From Oscillospiraceae bacterium (lineage in GTDB: Bacteria; Bacillota; Clostridia; Oscillospirales; Ruminococcaceae), in contig DQFX01000004.1 in the NCBI GenBank assembly GCA_003531585.1, positions 1 through 19,642 on the forward strand: a stretch of DNA of 19,642 nt, read 5' to 3'. Positions 6,886-13,952 of the stretch are shown here, in pieces (position 1 is the first letter of the stretch; the number at the start of each line of letters is the position of its first letter). The notes under the pieces were generated by a model, which saw nothing but the letters and a program-made list of their open reading frames with translations, was not told the origin of the DNA and ran no database searches. The position numbers and the translations under genes were made by a program.

Positions 6886-7887
6886 ATGAAAGCTAAATTT
6901 CATATTCCTGATATATGGGTACATAAGGACCTGAACCTGTATCTCATTGACATGATAAAAAATCACCCGGAATTTTTTTATGACGATATAGAGATTGCTT
7001 CCTGCTACGGCTGCTTTCCGTCTGCGCTCTGGAACGGTGGGCGCGCCCTTGGCGGCCTGGCGCTTGAGACGCAGATTCAAAGCACGATAAAGGCGTTTAA
7101 TGACAGAAACGTCCCTATAAGATACACCTTTACAAACCCGACTCTTACCGAGAAGGATCTGAAGGACAAGTTCTGCAATCACCTCTGCGCCATTGCCGAG
7201 AACGGCTTTAATGAGCTCATCGTGAACAAGCCCTTCCTTGAAGATTACGTGCGCAGGAATTACCCCAAGTTCCCGCTGATTTCTTCGACGGTAAAGCAGA
7301 TTGAAGACTACGATCAGCTTATGGAGGAGTTCAAGAAGGATTACAAGCTGGTTGTTCTTGACTACAACTGGAACAATGATTTCGAGAAGCTGGACAAGAT
7401 CCCGCAGGAGCTTCGCTCAAGAGTCGAGATCCTTATAAATCCGTACTGCACTCCGCACTGCAAGCGCAGAAAGCAGCACTATGAGGTGCTCGGCGAGAGC
7501 CAGCGCAAGTGCAGCAAGCAGACTATTTATGAGCAGCTTGGAGCAGTAAGGAGCGTTAAAGACCCGATGGAGGACGCAAATAATTTCAACTGCCCCAATA
7601 CCAGATACAATTTCTATCAGATAACACATTACAGCACGTTTGTTTCCAACAACGATGTCTACGGAAGATACCTTGACATGGGCTTTAATAATTTCAAGAT
7701 AGAGGGTCGCGTACTCTCAAAGCCTAACGTAATCGAAAGCTACGTATATTATCTTGTAAAGCCCGAGTACCGCGACAGAGTCCGCCTTGAAATGCTGACG
7801 CACAGACCCCAGGTCGAGGAGATCAAGGAGCACCCGCGCCTTTTCATAGATAAAAATGGCAGGGAGATACCCCAGAGAAGAGTCTGA
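6886..7887 (+). CDS. U32-peptidase-like, Cys-rich TIM-barrel protein (function unknown)
   Basis: This is a 333-aa soluble protein. The C-terminal stretch FKIEGRVLSKPNVIESYVYY (residues 270-289) resembles the conserved KIEGR..s..yv..vv..Y block of U32 peptidase family proteins (YegQ, UbiU/UbiV, RlhA), many of which bind an Fe-S cluster. Eight Cys are present: C40/C43, C97/C101, C188/C192, C209 and C236. The motif INPYCTPHCKRRKQHY (185-199 region) with C209 and C236 could supply four cluster ligands. It is shorter than typical U32 proteins and stands alone, with its own consensus promoter and no obvious terminator. Membership is inferred from the motif; substrate and activity are unknown. A radical-SAM assignment is unlikely because there is no CxxxCxxC. 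Confidence 0.6.
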   Translation: MKAKFHIPDIWVHKDLNLYLIDMIKNHPEFFYDDIEIASCYGCFPSALWNGGRALGGLALETQIQSTIKAFNDRNVPIRYTFTNPTLTEKDLKDKFCNHLCAIAENGFNELIVNKPFLEDYVRRNYPKFPLISSTVKQIEDYDQLMEEFKKDYKLVVLDYNWNNDFEKLDKIPQELRSRVEILINPYCTPHCKRRKQHYEVLGESQRKCSKQTIYEQLGAVRSVKDPMEDANNFNCPNTRYNFYQITHYSTFVSNNDVYGRYLDMGFNNFKIEGRVLSKPNVIESYVYYLVKPEYRDRVRLEMLTHRPQVEEIKEHPRLFIDKNGREIPQRRV

Positions 7888-7966
7888 TCGTTCATCTGAT
7901 TGTTGATATTTATATTTTCATCTGAAAATCAAGTTGTTTTTCTTGTAAATTTATAGAAAATGACTA

Positions 7967-7995
7967 TTGAATTAAAGGCGGAGTTATGGTATACT
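7967..7995 (+). promoter_or_regulatory. Promoter of the SCP2-like gene
   Basis: TTGAAT (7967-7972), 17-nt spacer, TATACT (7990-7995). Transcription would begin near 8002 and leave a 5' leader of about 100 nt before the ATG at 8105. The 7888-7966 stretch before it is AT-rich with weak inverted repeats and no clear terminator for the upstream gene. Confidence 0.75.
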
Positions 7996-8013
7996 ACAAT
8001 AGATGAATAAAAC

Positions 8014-8072
8014 GGCGCCAGGTTCGCTGTTTGGAATAAATCGGCAGGTAATTTTACCTGGCTTCGGGCGCT
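8014..8072 (+). promoter_or_regulatory. Structured 5' leader with mutually exclusive pairings
   Basis: CAGGTA (8045-8050) pairs with TACCTG (8055-8060) as a local hairpin. ACCTGGC (8056-8062) can instead pair with GCCAGGT (8017-8023), and GCGCC (8015-8019) with GGCGC (8067-8071). The arms compete, so the leader could adopt two folds. The ribosome binding site AGGAGG is at about 8091-8096. No known riboswitch family is recognised, and there is no U-tract. Confidence 0.4.
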
Positions 8073-8104
8073 CCGTCTGAAGCATACCACAGGAGGAATT
8101 TGTT

Positions 8105-8653
8105 ATGACTAATATCGAGTTTGCTGAAAAGATCAAAGGTTATCTGAAGGGAAGCAAGGCAAAGGCTAAGAAGTACGAGGATACCGTTGCTGTAAACTTT
8201 ACATTCATCGACGATATGGACGACTTCTATGTTGCAGTAAGAGAGGGCGTTCTTGACGTTGCTCCTTATCATTACGATGACCTCCAGGCTAACGTTACCG
8301 GCGCTGCTGAGAACATCGAGAAGCTGTTCAGCGGCGATGTTTCCTTTGACGCCGCGCTCACCGACGGTCTTGTAAAGGTCGATGGCGATGCTGCAAAGTT
8401 CAAGGCTCTTGAGGCTCTTGTTCCCGCTAAGAAGGCTGAGAAGCCCGCTGCAGAGAAGAAGGCCGCTCCTACTGCAAAGCCCGTTGCGCCCGCAGAGAAG
8501 AAGGCTGAGACCAAGCCCTCTCCCGCTGCTGCTAAGCCCGCCGAGACCAAGGCTGCCGCACCCGCCGTTAAGCCCGCTGAGACCAAGGCTCCGACACCTG
8601 CTGCAAAGCCTGCTGCTAAAAAGCACACCGGCAGCAAGAAGCACGGCAAGTAA
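8105..8653 (+). CDS. SCP2 sterol-carrier-like domain protein with Ala/Pro/Lys-rich tail
   Basis: This is a 182-aa protein in two parts. Residues 1 to about 108 fit an SCP2-like lipid-binding fold: helix, then TVAVNFTFIDDMDDFYVAVREG, a strand VNVAPY-like segment and LFSGDVSFDAALTDGLVKVDGD. Residues about 109-182 are a low-complexity basic tail with repeated KPAETKA and PAAKPA words and a KKHTGSKKHGK end, similar in composition to histone H1-like tails. The coding sequence uses a narrow codon set (GCT, AAG, GTT, CTT), which suggests high expression. AGGAGG precedes the ATG. It has its own promoter and terminator. The ligand is unknown, and nucleic-acid or polyanion binding by the tail is inference. 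Confidence 0.75.
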   Translation: MTNIEFAEKIKGYLKGSKAKAKKYEDTVAVNFTFIDDMDDFYVAVREGVLDVAPYHYDDLQANVTGAAENIEKLFSGDVSFDAALTDGLVKVDGDAAKFKALEALVPAKKAEKPAAEKKAAPTAKPVAPAEKKAETKPSPAAAKPAETKAAAPAVKPAETKAPTPAAKPAAKKHTGSKKHGK

Positions 8654-8670
8654 TTTATTGTTGAATTATC

Positions 8671-8713
8671 CAGGCGCCCGTGTGTTACTCCCGGGCGTCT
8701 GTTTGTGTTTTTT
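8671..8713 (+). terminator. Rho-independent terminator after the SCP2-like gene
   Basis: CAGGCGCCCG (8671-8680) pairs with CGGGCGTCTG (8692-8701) through 10 bp with one wobble. A TTTGTGTTTTTT tract follows. Confidence 0.85.
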
Positions 8714-8794
8714 ACCGCGAATATACCATTCAATTGCCGAATTTTGCGGAATACGCGGTACTGACGAATCGTATCCGGAAGGATTTGAATATAG

Positions 8795-10099
8795 ATGAGA
8801 TACAGATTTTCCTGCGCGGCTCTCGCGTCTCTCGCGGCTATAATGCTGCTGAGCGGCTGCGCTTCGACTGATATACAGAACGACCCCCACAACCCCAGCG
8901 ACCCGAACAGCCTTGATCTGATGGCTGACCTCGTTTCCGGCGGGAATTCCTCGGTGACTTCCCAGACGGAACAGAATGATAAGACAGCCACGGACGTTCC
9001 GGACGGCGCGCAGGCTCCGGAGATACCGTCAGGCTCGCTGCCTGAGATAGCCGTGAGCGGCTCCACGGAGGAAACCGCCGAGGTCCGGGACATGAACAAC
9101 GACTTTGATATGTTCTACGAGGCGGTTCACGATAAGTTCGAGCTTACCGGCGAGGAGCTGAGCTTCGTTGATTACTCGCTGTTCGTAGGCGACAGCATTT
9201 GCAGCGGCTTTTCCGAGTATGGGATAGTTCCGCACGAGCATGTTGCAGCAAAGGGAAACCTCGGTTCCCGCAGCTTTTTTGACTATACGTTCAAGTACCG
9301 AGGCTGGGAGAGCAGAACCTATGATCAAGTGCTGAAGTCCGCTAATCCGCGGTACGTGTTCCTCTCGATGGGCATGAACGACGTCAACATGGTGGACGAA
9401 GCTACATACTGCGAGAATTACCGTAAGGTCATCGAGGCTACGCTCGAAGGAAGCCGCGCCGACGTTTTCGTTGCGGCGATAACTCCTGTATGCAGCAAGT
9501 TCTGCGGAAACAGCGTTATCGACAGCTTCAACAATACCATGAAAAAGTATCTCGAGGAGAATTTCCCGGAGCGCGTACACTACTTCGACTTCGGGCGATA
9601 CCTCAAGAATGAGAAGAACGAGCTTCGCGAGTGCCTGCACTCCGGCGACGGCGTACACCTCGGTCCGTACGCCTACCGTATTGCCCTGTGGGAAATGCAC
9701 CGCGCCCTGACCGAAGCGGGTCTGTGGGACGGCGATTCTGCGACAGGCACGTTTGAGGCGGAGAATTTCCAGCCCGCTGACGAGGTTCCGCCTGTTTACA
9801 CGACAGCCGAAACGACCGCCAAGACCTCCAAACCCGCAAAGACAACTAAGCCGACCAAGCCGACCAAGCCTGCCAAGCCCGATAAAACCACGAAGCCTTC
9901 CGGAACCACCAAGGAAATACCCGTAGAGGAAACTCCGGTAGAGGTAACGACACAGGATACCAAGTCGGCTGCGACTACGGCACCTTCCGGAACTGCGGAT
10001 TCGGCGGTGTCACCGGCGTCAAGCGACGACCTGATCCCCACCGAGCAGACCGAGCCGGTGGAGCTTCCGGCAACTTCGTCCGCTGAGATCGCTGAATAA
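8795..10099 (+). CDS. SGNH/GDSL-hydrolase lipoprotein with Thr/Pro/Lys-rich C-terminal tail
   Basis: This 434-aa exported protein has a signal peptide ending in the lipobox LLSGC, so Cys22 would be lipidated. A low-complexity acidic linker (about 23-100) follows. The catalytic SGNH domain spans about 125-310. Its GDSICSG block carries nucleophile Ser134, GMND carries Asn195, and SGDGVHLG carries Asp285 and His288, so the catalytic set looks intact. The C-terminal 100 residues are Thr/Pro/Lys rich with TKPTKPTKPAKPDKTTKP-like repeats, probably a wall-spanning or surface spacer. GGAAGGA lies 11 nt before the ATG. The likely role is a surface esterase or acetylesterase on a glycan; the substrate is unknown. 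A double hairpin terminator follows immediately. Confidence 0.88.
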   Translation: MRYRFSCAALASLAAIMLLSGCASTDIQNDPHNPSDPNSLDLMADLVSGGNSSVTSQTEQNDKTATDVPDGAQAPEIPSGSLPEIAVSGSTEETAEVRDMNNDFDMFYEAVHDKFELTGEELSFVDYSLFVGDSICSGFSEYGIVPHEHVAAKGNLGSRSFFDYTFKYRGWESRTYDQVLKSANPRYVFLSMGMNDVNMVDEATYCENYRKVIEATLEGSRADVFVAAITPVCSKFCGNSVIDSFNNTMKKYLEENFPERVHYFDFGRYLKNEKNELRECLHSGDGVHLGPYAYRIALWEMHRALTEAGLWDGDSATGTFEAENFQPADEVPPVYTTAETTAKTSKPAKTTKPTKPTKPAKPDKTTKPSGTTKEIPVEETPVEVTTQDTKSAATTAPSGTADSAVSPASSDDLIPTEQTEPVELPATSSAEIAE

Positions 10100-10105
10100 A
10101 AAACG

Positions 10106-10130
10106 ACCGCCCACAAAATGGGCGGTTTTA
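10106..10130 (+). terminator. Rho-independent terminator after the SGNH hydrolase gene
   Basis: ACCGCCCA (10106-10113) pairs with TGGGCGGT (10119-10126) around CAAAA and is followed by TTTTA. The opposite strand also ends in a T-run (TCGTTTTTT), so it can act in both directions between the convergent genes. Confidence 0.9.
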
Positions 10131-10137
10131 AATTGCA

Positions 10138-10165
10138 AAATCCCCCGGCAGGAGCCGGGGGATTT
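10138..10165 (-). terminator. Bidirectional terminator of the gatCAB operon
   Basis: AAATCCCCCGGC (10138-10149) pairs with GCCGGGGGATTT (10154-10165) around AGGA. Read on the minus strand it ends in ATTTTGC just after the gatB stop. Read on the plus strand it backs up the preceding terminator. Confidence 0.9.
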
Positions 10166-10171
10166 TTGATA

Positions 10172-11605
10172 TTATTCGGAAAGCTTCTTCTTGATATATT
10201 CCTGAATAGCCTTCGGCGATGCAAGACCCTTTAGCGCCTTGTTCGCCTGACCCATGAAGAACCCGAATACCTTCTGGTCGCCGCTGCGGTACTGCTCGGC
10301 TGCTTTCGGGTTGTTCGCGATTATCTCGTCGACGGTCTTTGCGAGGAGGTCGCTGTCCTCCTTTATCCACAGATCCTGCGCGTCCGCGATATCCTTCGGA
10401 GTGCCGCCGTTTTCGATCATCTCGCCAAGAATAGCCTTCGCGTTGGACTGTGAGATCTTGTCCGTCTGGAGGAACTCAACAAGCTGTGCGAACTCCCTGC
10501 CGCTGAACTTCAGGTCGTCCATGTCGACTTCCCCGAGGTTCTTTCTGCGAAGCAGCTCGCCGGTCACGTAGTTTGCGACCGCCTTCGGATTGTCGTACGC
10601 CTGGATTGCTTCCTCGTAGAAATCGCAGATCTTCTTGTCGGATACGATGAGATCCGCGTCCTGCTTCTTGATGCCGCACTGCTCGACGTAGCGTGCAACG
10701 CGCTGCTCTGGAAGCTCCGGAATGGAGCTGCGTATCTCGTCAAGCTCCTCCTCGGTGAGGATTATCGGAGGGATATCCGGGTCTGGGAAGTAGCGGTAGT
10801 CGTGGGCGTCCTCCTTGCTTCTCATCGCAGTGGTCTCGCCCAGAGCCTCGTTAAAGCGGCGTGTCTGCTGAATTACGCGCTCGCCGTTGTCGAGGAGCTC
10901 CTCCTGGCGCTCAATCTCAACTTCTATCGCCTTTGCGATAGCCTTCAGGGAGTTCAGGTTCTTCAGCTCCGTTCTGGTGCCGAGCTCATTGCTGCCCTTC
11001 GGCGCGATGGAGATGTTTACATCGCAGCGTATAGAGCCCTGCTCCATCTTGCAGTCGCAGATACCCGCGTACTGTAACAGCAGCATGATCTTCTCCAGGT
11101 AAGCCACGACCTCGTCAGCGGAGTGGAAATCCGGCTCGGTGACTATCTCGATGAGCGGAACGCCGCAGCGGTTGTAGTCCGCGAGGGAAATGCGGTTAAC
11201 ATCGTCGTGGACGAGCTTGCCCGCGTCCTCCTCAAGATGGATACGGTTAATGCGTATCTCCTTCTCTTCGCCCTTGACGTTTATCTTTACCTTGCCTGCG
11301 AGGCACACCGGGCGCGGCATCTGGGAGATCTGGTAAGCCTTCGGCAGATCGGGGTAGAAGTAGTTCTTTCTGTCCCACTTGGTGAAGCGCGAAATGTCGC
11401 AGTTCATCACGTAGCCAGCCTTGATGATGTATTCAACGGCTTTCCTGTTCAGCACCGGGAGGGTTCCGGGAAGTCCGCTGCACACGGGGCAGCAGCGGGA
11501 GTTCGGAGTTCCGCCGAATTCAGCGGAGCAGGTGCAGAATACCTTGGAATTTGTGGAAAGCTCTGCGTGTGTCTCAAGTCCTATCGTAGGAAAATATGCG
11601 CTCAT
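10172..11605 (-). CDS. gatB: Aspartyl/glutamyl-tRNA(Asn/Gln) amidotransferase subunit B
   Basis: This 477-aa subunit binds Glu-tRNA(Gln)/Asp-tRNA(Asn) and activates the glutamyl or aspartyl group with ATP. It then receives ammonia from GatA. The N-terminal cradle shows GLETHAELST and the zinc-binding set Cys24-x-Cys26 ... Cys39-x2-Cys42, adjoining SGLPGTLPVLN. GTRTELKNLNS and DYRYFPDPDIPP are family signatures. The C-terminal helical/YqeY-like region ends in LASPKAIQEYIKKKL. AAGGAGG precedes the ATG. It is the last gene of the gatCAB operon, followed by a strong terminator. Its presence implies that the organism makes Gln-tRNA (and perhaps Asn-tRNA) by transamidation. Confidence 0.97.
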   Translation of the reverse strand: MSAYFPTIGLETHAELSTNSKVFCTCSAEFGGTPNSRCCPVCSGLPGTLPVLNRKAVEYIIKAGYVMNCDISRFTKWDRKNYFYPDLPKAYQISQMPRPVCLAGKVKINVKGEEKEIRINRIHLEEDAGKLVHDDVNRISLADYNRCGVPLIEIVTEPDFHSADEVVAYLEKIMLLLQYAGICDCKMEQGSIRCDVNISIAPKGSNELGTRTELKNLNSLKAIAKAIEVEIERQEELLDNGERVIQQTRRFNEALGETTAMRSKEDAHDYRYFPDPDIPPIILTEEELDEIRSSIPELPEQRVARYVEQCGIKKQDADLIVSDKKICDFYEEAIQAYDNPKAVANYVTGELLRRKNLGEVDMDDLKFSGREFAQLVEFLQTDKISQSNAKAILGEMIENGGTPKDIADAQDLWIKEDSDLLAKTVDEIIANNPKAAEQYRSGDQKVFGFFMGQANKALKGLASPKAIQEYIKKKLSE

Positions 11606-11617
11606 TCCTGTACCTCC

Positions 11618-13069
11618 TTAAATCTTGGCGGGCGCAGTCGGAGCGAAGGTCTGCTCGAATGCGTCGGCGCACTGAAGAATAGTCTGCTCGTCGAAACGTC
11701 TGCCGATGACGGACATGCCCACGGGGAGACCCTCGGCGGTGTAGCCGCAGGTCGTGGAGATACCCGGCAGAGAGGCAATATTGACGGTAACGGTGCAGAT
11801 ATCCGCGAGGTACATCTTGACCGGATCGTTGTCCTGCGCGCCTATCTTGTACGCCGGAGTCGGAGCGGTCGGGGTGAGGATAACGTCGGCAAGGTCGAAT
11901 ACAGCGTTGTATTCCTTGATTATCTGCTGCTTGAGGGCGAGCGCTTTCTTGTAGTAAGCGTCGTAGTAGCCGGAGGAAAGCGCGTAGTTTCCGAGCAGGA
12001 TACGGCGCTTTACTTCCTCGCCAAAGCCCTTGCTGCGGCTGTCGCGGATAAGTTCCTCGAAGGTGCGGCCCTCGCCGCGGAAGCCGTACTTTATACCGTC
12101 GAATCTCGACAGATTGGAGGCAGCCTCGGCGCAGGCGATGAGGTAGTACGCCGGGATAGCGTACTTCAGCCCGGGAATGGAGCATTCAACGAGCTTTGCG
12201 CCCTGGGCTTCGAGCGTCTTTGCGGCGTTCATTACGTGGGTCTTTACTTCGTCGTCGATGTCGTCGGAGTAGAACTCCTTGGGCATTGCGATCTTCATTC
12301 CGCTGACGGACTGTCCCAGCTTCTCGGTGAAATCCGGAACCGACTGGCGGGAGCTTGTCGCGTCGTGCGGGTCGTGCGCGCAGATGGCGTTGAGCATAAC
12401 TGCGCAGTCGCGGGCGTCGGAGCAGATGGGGCCTATCTGGTCAAGGGAGCTTGCGAAAGCCACCAGACCGTAGCGGGAAACTCTGCCGTAGGTGGGCTTG
12501 ATTCCGGTCACGCCGCAGAAGGACGCGGGCTGTCTGATGGAGCCGCCGGTGTCGCTTCCGAGCGCAGCGGGAGCGAACGAAGCAGACACAGCCGCAGCGC
12601 TTCCGCCGGAGGAACCGCCGGGAACTCTCTCAAGGTCGTAGGGGTTCTTGGTCTTTGCAAACGCGGAGGTCTGAGTGGAGCCGCCCATCGCGAATTCGTC
12701 CATGCTGGTCTTGCCGAGGAGCACGTAGCCCTCTGCGTTGAGCTTCTCGATAACGGTCGCATTGTACGGCGGTATGAAATTCTCAAGCATCTTACTTGCA
12801 CAGGTGGTCTTGATACCGTCGGTGCAGATGTTGTCCTTGATGGCGAGCGGGATACCGGTCAGCGGGCTCACATCGCCGGAATCAATGCGCTTCTGTGCGT
12901 TTTCAGCCATCTCGAGCGCCCTTTCCTTGGTAACGGTGATGAAGGACTGTACCTTGCCGTCGCCGGCTTCTATATTTCTGAAATATTCTCCGCAGAGCTC
13001 TGCGGCGCTGATCTGCTTTGAATCCAGCGCCTTGCGGAGATCGCGTATCTTTGCGCGGGTGATATCCAT
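11618..13069 (-). CDS. gatA: Aspartyl/glutamyl-tRNA(Asn/Gln) amidotransferase subunit A
   Basis: This 483-aa amidase-signature subunit hydrolyses glutamine and channels ammonia to GatB. The Lys/cis-Ser/Ser triad is visible as Lys78 in PLAIKDN, Ser153 in VPGGSSGGSAAAV and nucleophile Ser177 in GSDTGGSIRQPA. The reading frame is open to a TTG at 13090 that overlaps the gatC stop. A perfect AGGAGG lies 5 nt before the ATG at 13069, so the shorter start is chosen. The C-terminal part carries the usual RRILLGNYALSSGYYDAYYKKA and LPVGMSVIG segments. It lies between gatC and gatB in one operon. Confidence 0.97.
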   Translation of the reverse strand: MDITRAKIRDLRKALDSKQISAAELCGEYFRNIEAGDGKVQSFITVTKERALEMAENAQKRIDSGDVSPLTGIPLAIKDNICTDGIKTTCASKMLENFIPPYNATVIEKLNAEGYVLLGKTSMDEFAMGGSTQTSAFAKTKNPYDLERVPGGSSGGSAAAVSASFAPAALGSDTGGSIRQPASFCGVTGIKPTYGRVSRYGLVAFASSLDQIGPICSDARDCAVMLNAICAHDPHDATSSRQSVPDFTEKLGQSVSGMKIAMPKEFYSDDIDDEVKTHVMNAAKTLEAQGAKLVECSIPGLKYAIPAYYLIACAEAASNLSRFDGIKYGFRGEGRTFEELIRDSRSKGFGEEVKRRILLGNYALSSGYYDAYYKKALALKQQIIKEYNAVFDLADVILTPTAPTPAYKIGAQDNDPVKMYLADICTVTVNIASLPGISTTCGYTAEGLPVGMSVIGRRFDEQTILQCADAFEQTFAPTAPAKI

Positions 13070-13082
13070 AATTACCTCCTGT

Positions 13083-13367
13083 TTATTCAACTACCTTGGG
13101 TACGACGTAGCAGTTATCGCGGTTTTCTGCGTTGGAGAGCAGCTTCTCCGTCGGGAACGAGGGCTGCGGTACGTCCTCTCTTACCTCGCTCAGGGAAATG
13201 CTGTTGTTGTCCTTGGTATCGTCGTAGGTGAGGTCGAAGGTCTTGATCGTATCCATCAGGTCGATGATATCGCCCATCTCGCCCATGACCTTTTCAAGTC
13301 CGGCTTCGTCGTAGTTGAGCTTGGACAGCTCGCACAGGTGCTGGATCGTCTTGAGTTCTACTGCCAT
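13083..13367 (-). CDS. gatC: Aspartyl/glutamyl-tRNA(Asn/Gln) amidotransferase subunit C
   Basis: This 94-aa subunit wraps around and stabilises the GatA-GatB interface. The helical N-terminal pattern IQHLCELSKLNYDEAGLEKVMGEMGDIIDLMDTIKTFDL and the later LREDVPQPSFP-like segment (VREDVPQPSFPTEKLLSNAENRD) are typical. AAAGGA precedes the ATG. It is the first gene of the operon, about 50 nt downstream of its promoter. The stop codon lies just ahead of the gatA ribosome binding site. Confidence 0.93.
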   Translation of the reverse strand: MAVELKTIQHLCELSKLNYDEAGLEKVMGEMGDIIDLMDTIKTFDLTYDDTKDNNSISLSEVREDVPQPSFPTEKLLSNAENRDNCYVVPKVVE

Positions 13368-13421
13368 GATATAGCGTTCCTTTCTTTATGAATATGATAC
13401 TATAATTAATAATACTGTACT

Positions 13422-13450
13422 ATTATACTCCATTTCAGCAGATTTTTCAA
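13422..13450 (-). promoter_or_regulatory. Promoter of the gatCAB operon
   Basis: On the minus strand, TTGAAA (13445-13450), 17-nt spacer, TATAAT (13422-13427). The start would be near 13415, giving a leader of about 50 nt that is AT-rich and unstructured. The 13451-13688 stretch between this and the divergent glutamate synthase promoter is AT-rich with nothing recognisable. Confidence 0.8.
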
Positions 13451-13688
13451 GTGTTATTTAAAAATTGTGCAGGAAATCGTTGAATTTTTGCATTTTGGCA
13501 TATTCACCAGAAATTTTGAAATATGGAATCTCCTATTCTTGCAAAAATAATATTCCAGGCTTCAAAACGCACCGTACAGCGGAGCTAAGCGCAATAGATA
13601 GTCCAGACTAATCGGAAATATAAAGCAATAATGGAATTGAATATACAACAAAATGAAAGATTGCCGGAAAGAAACTTGCAAAAGCCTC

Positions 13689-13717
13689 TTGACAAACCAG
13701 TGATATGGTGATATAAT
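13689..13717 (+). promoter_or_regulatory. Perfect consensus promoter of the glutamate synthase operon
   Basis: TTGACA (13689-13694), 17-nt spacer, TATAAT (13712-13717). The spacer holds ACCA...TGGT and a directly repeated GTGATAT word, which could be an operator. Transcription would start near 13724, leaving a leader of about 229 nt. A full-consensus promoter ahead of a leader terminator suggests that control acts mainly after initiation. Confidence 0.9.
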
Positions 13718-13764
13718 ATGAACGTAAATTCAAGCGGACAAAACGAATTGTGCCGGAGAACAAA

Positions 13765-13883
13765 GCCGCAGGCAGTGCTGCCGCGGCAGTGAAGTATCTG
13801 CAACTTGACGATGGCAGAAATTTCACCTCAGCACATTTCACCGCGGATATAACGTATGATCAAACCGGCTCAGCGCTGCGCCG
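13765..13883 (+). ncRNA. ANTAR-type dual-hexaloop RNA element in the leader
   Basis: Hairpin P1 has GCCGC (13765-13769), a bulged A13770 and GGC (13771-13773). These pair with GCC (13780-13782) and GCGGC (13783-13787), leaving the six-base loop AGTGCT. Hairpin P2 has CGGC-T-C (13866-13871) pairing with G-C-GCCG (13878-13883), with one T/C mismatch and the six-base loop AGCGCT. Both loops have A at position 1 and G at position 4, the known signature of RNA targets of ANTAR antiterminators. The 78-nt linker contains a TCTGC/GCAGA hairpin (13797-13818) and ATTTCACC twice. An ANTAR gene ends this operon. The linker is longer than I would expect for the motif, which is the main doubt. Confidence 0.7.
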
Positions 13884-13928
13884 AATATCGCGGCGTCCGG
13901 CGGATCTTCTGCCGGATCCGGTTTTTTT
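13862..13928 (+). terminator. Leader attenuator competing with hairpin P2
   Basis: A T7 run (13922-13928) follows GC-rich pairings. AAACCGG (13862-13868) can pair with CCGGTTT (13918-13924), enclosing hairpins CGCCG/CGGCG (13879-13895) and TCCGGCGG/CTGCCGGA (13896-13916). A simpler alternative is CGGATC/GATCCG (13901-13906 and 13915-13920) directly before the T-run. The outer stem and the CGCCG hairpin each use bases needed by P2 (13866-13883), so formation of P2 should disfavour termination. The ribosome binding site AGGAG lies 12 nt beyond the T-run. Confidence 0.75.
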
Positions 13929-13952
13929 CAGTACTTATTAAGGAGTGAGCTT

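Noticed and set aside
7888..7960. Terminator after the U32-like gene
   Set aside because: Only weak AT-rich inverted repeats with poor loops are present, so no confident call can be made.
13585..13803. Minus-strand 72-77 aa frames in the intergenic region
   Set aside because: AT-rich composition, no ribosome binding site, and overlap with the glutamate synthase promoter and leader.
13840..13848. ACCGCGG word resembling part of a T-box antiterminator
   Set aside because: The preceding TGGN half of the T-box sequence is absent, as are a specifier domain and Stem I features. The ANTAR hairpins explain the leader better.
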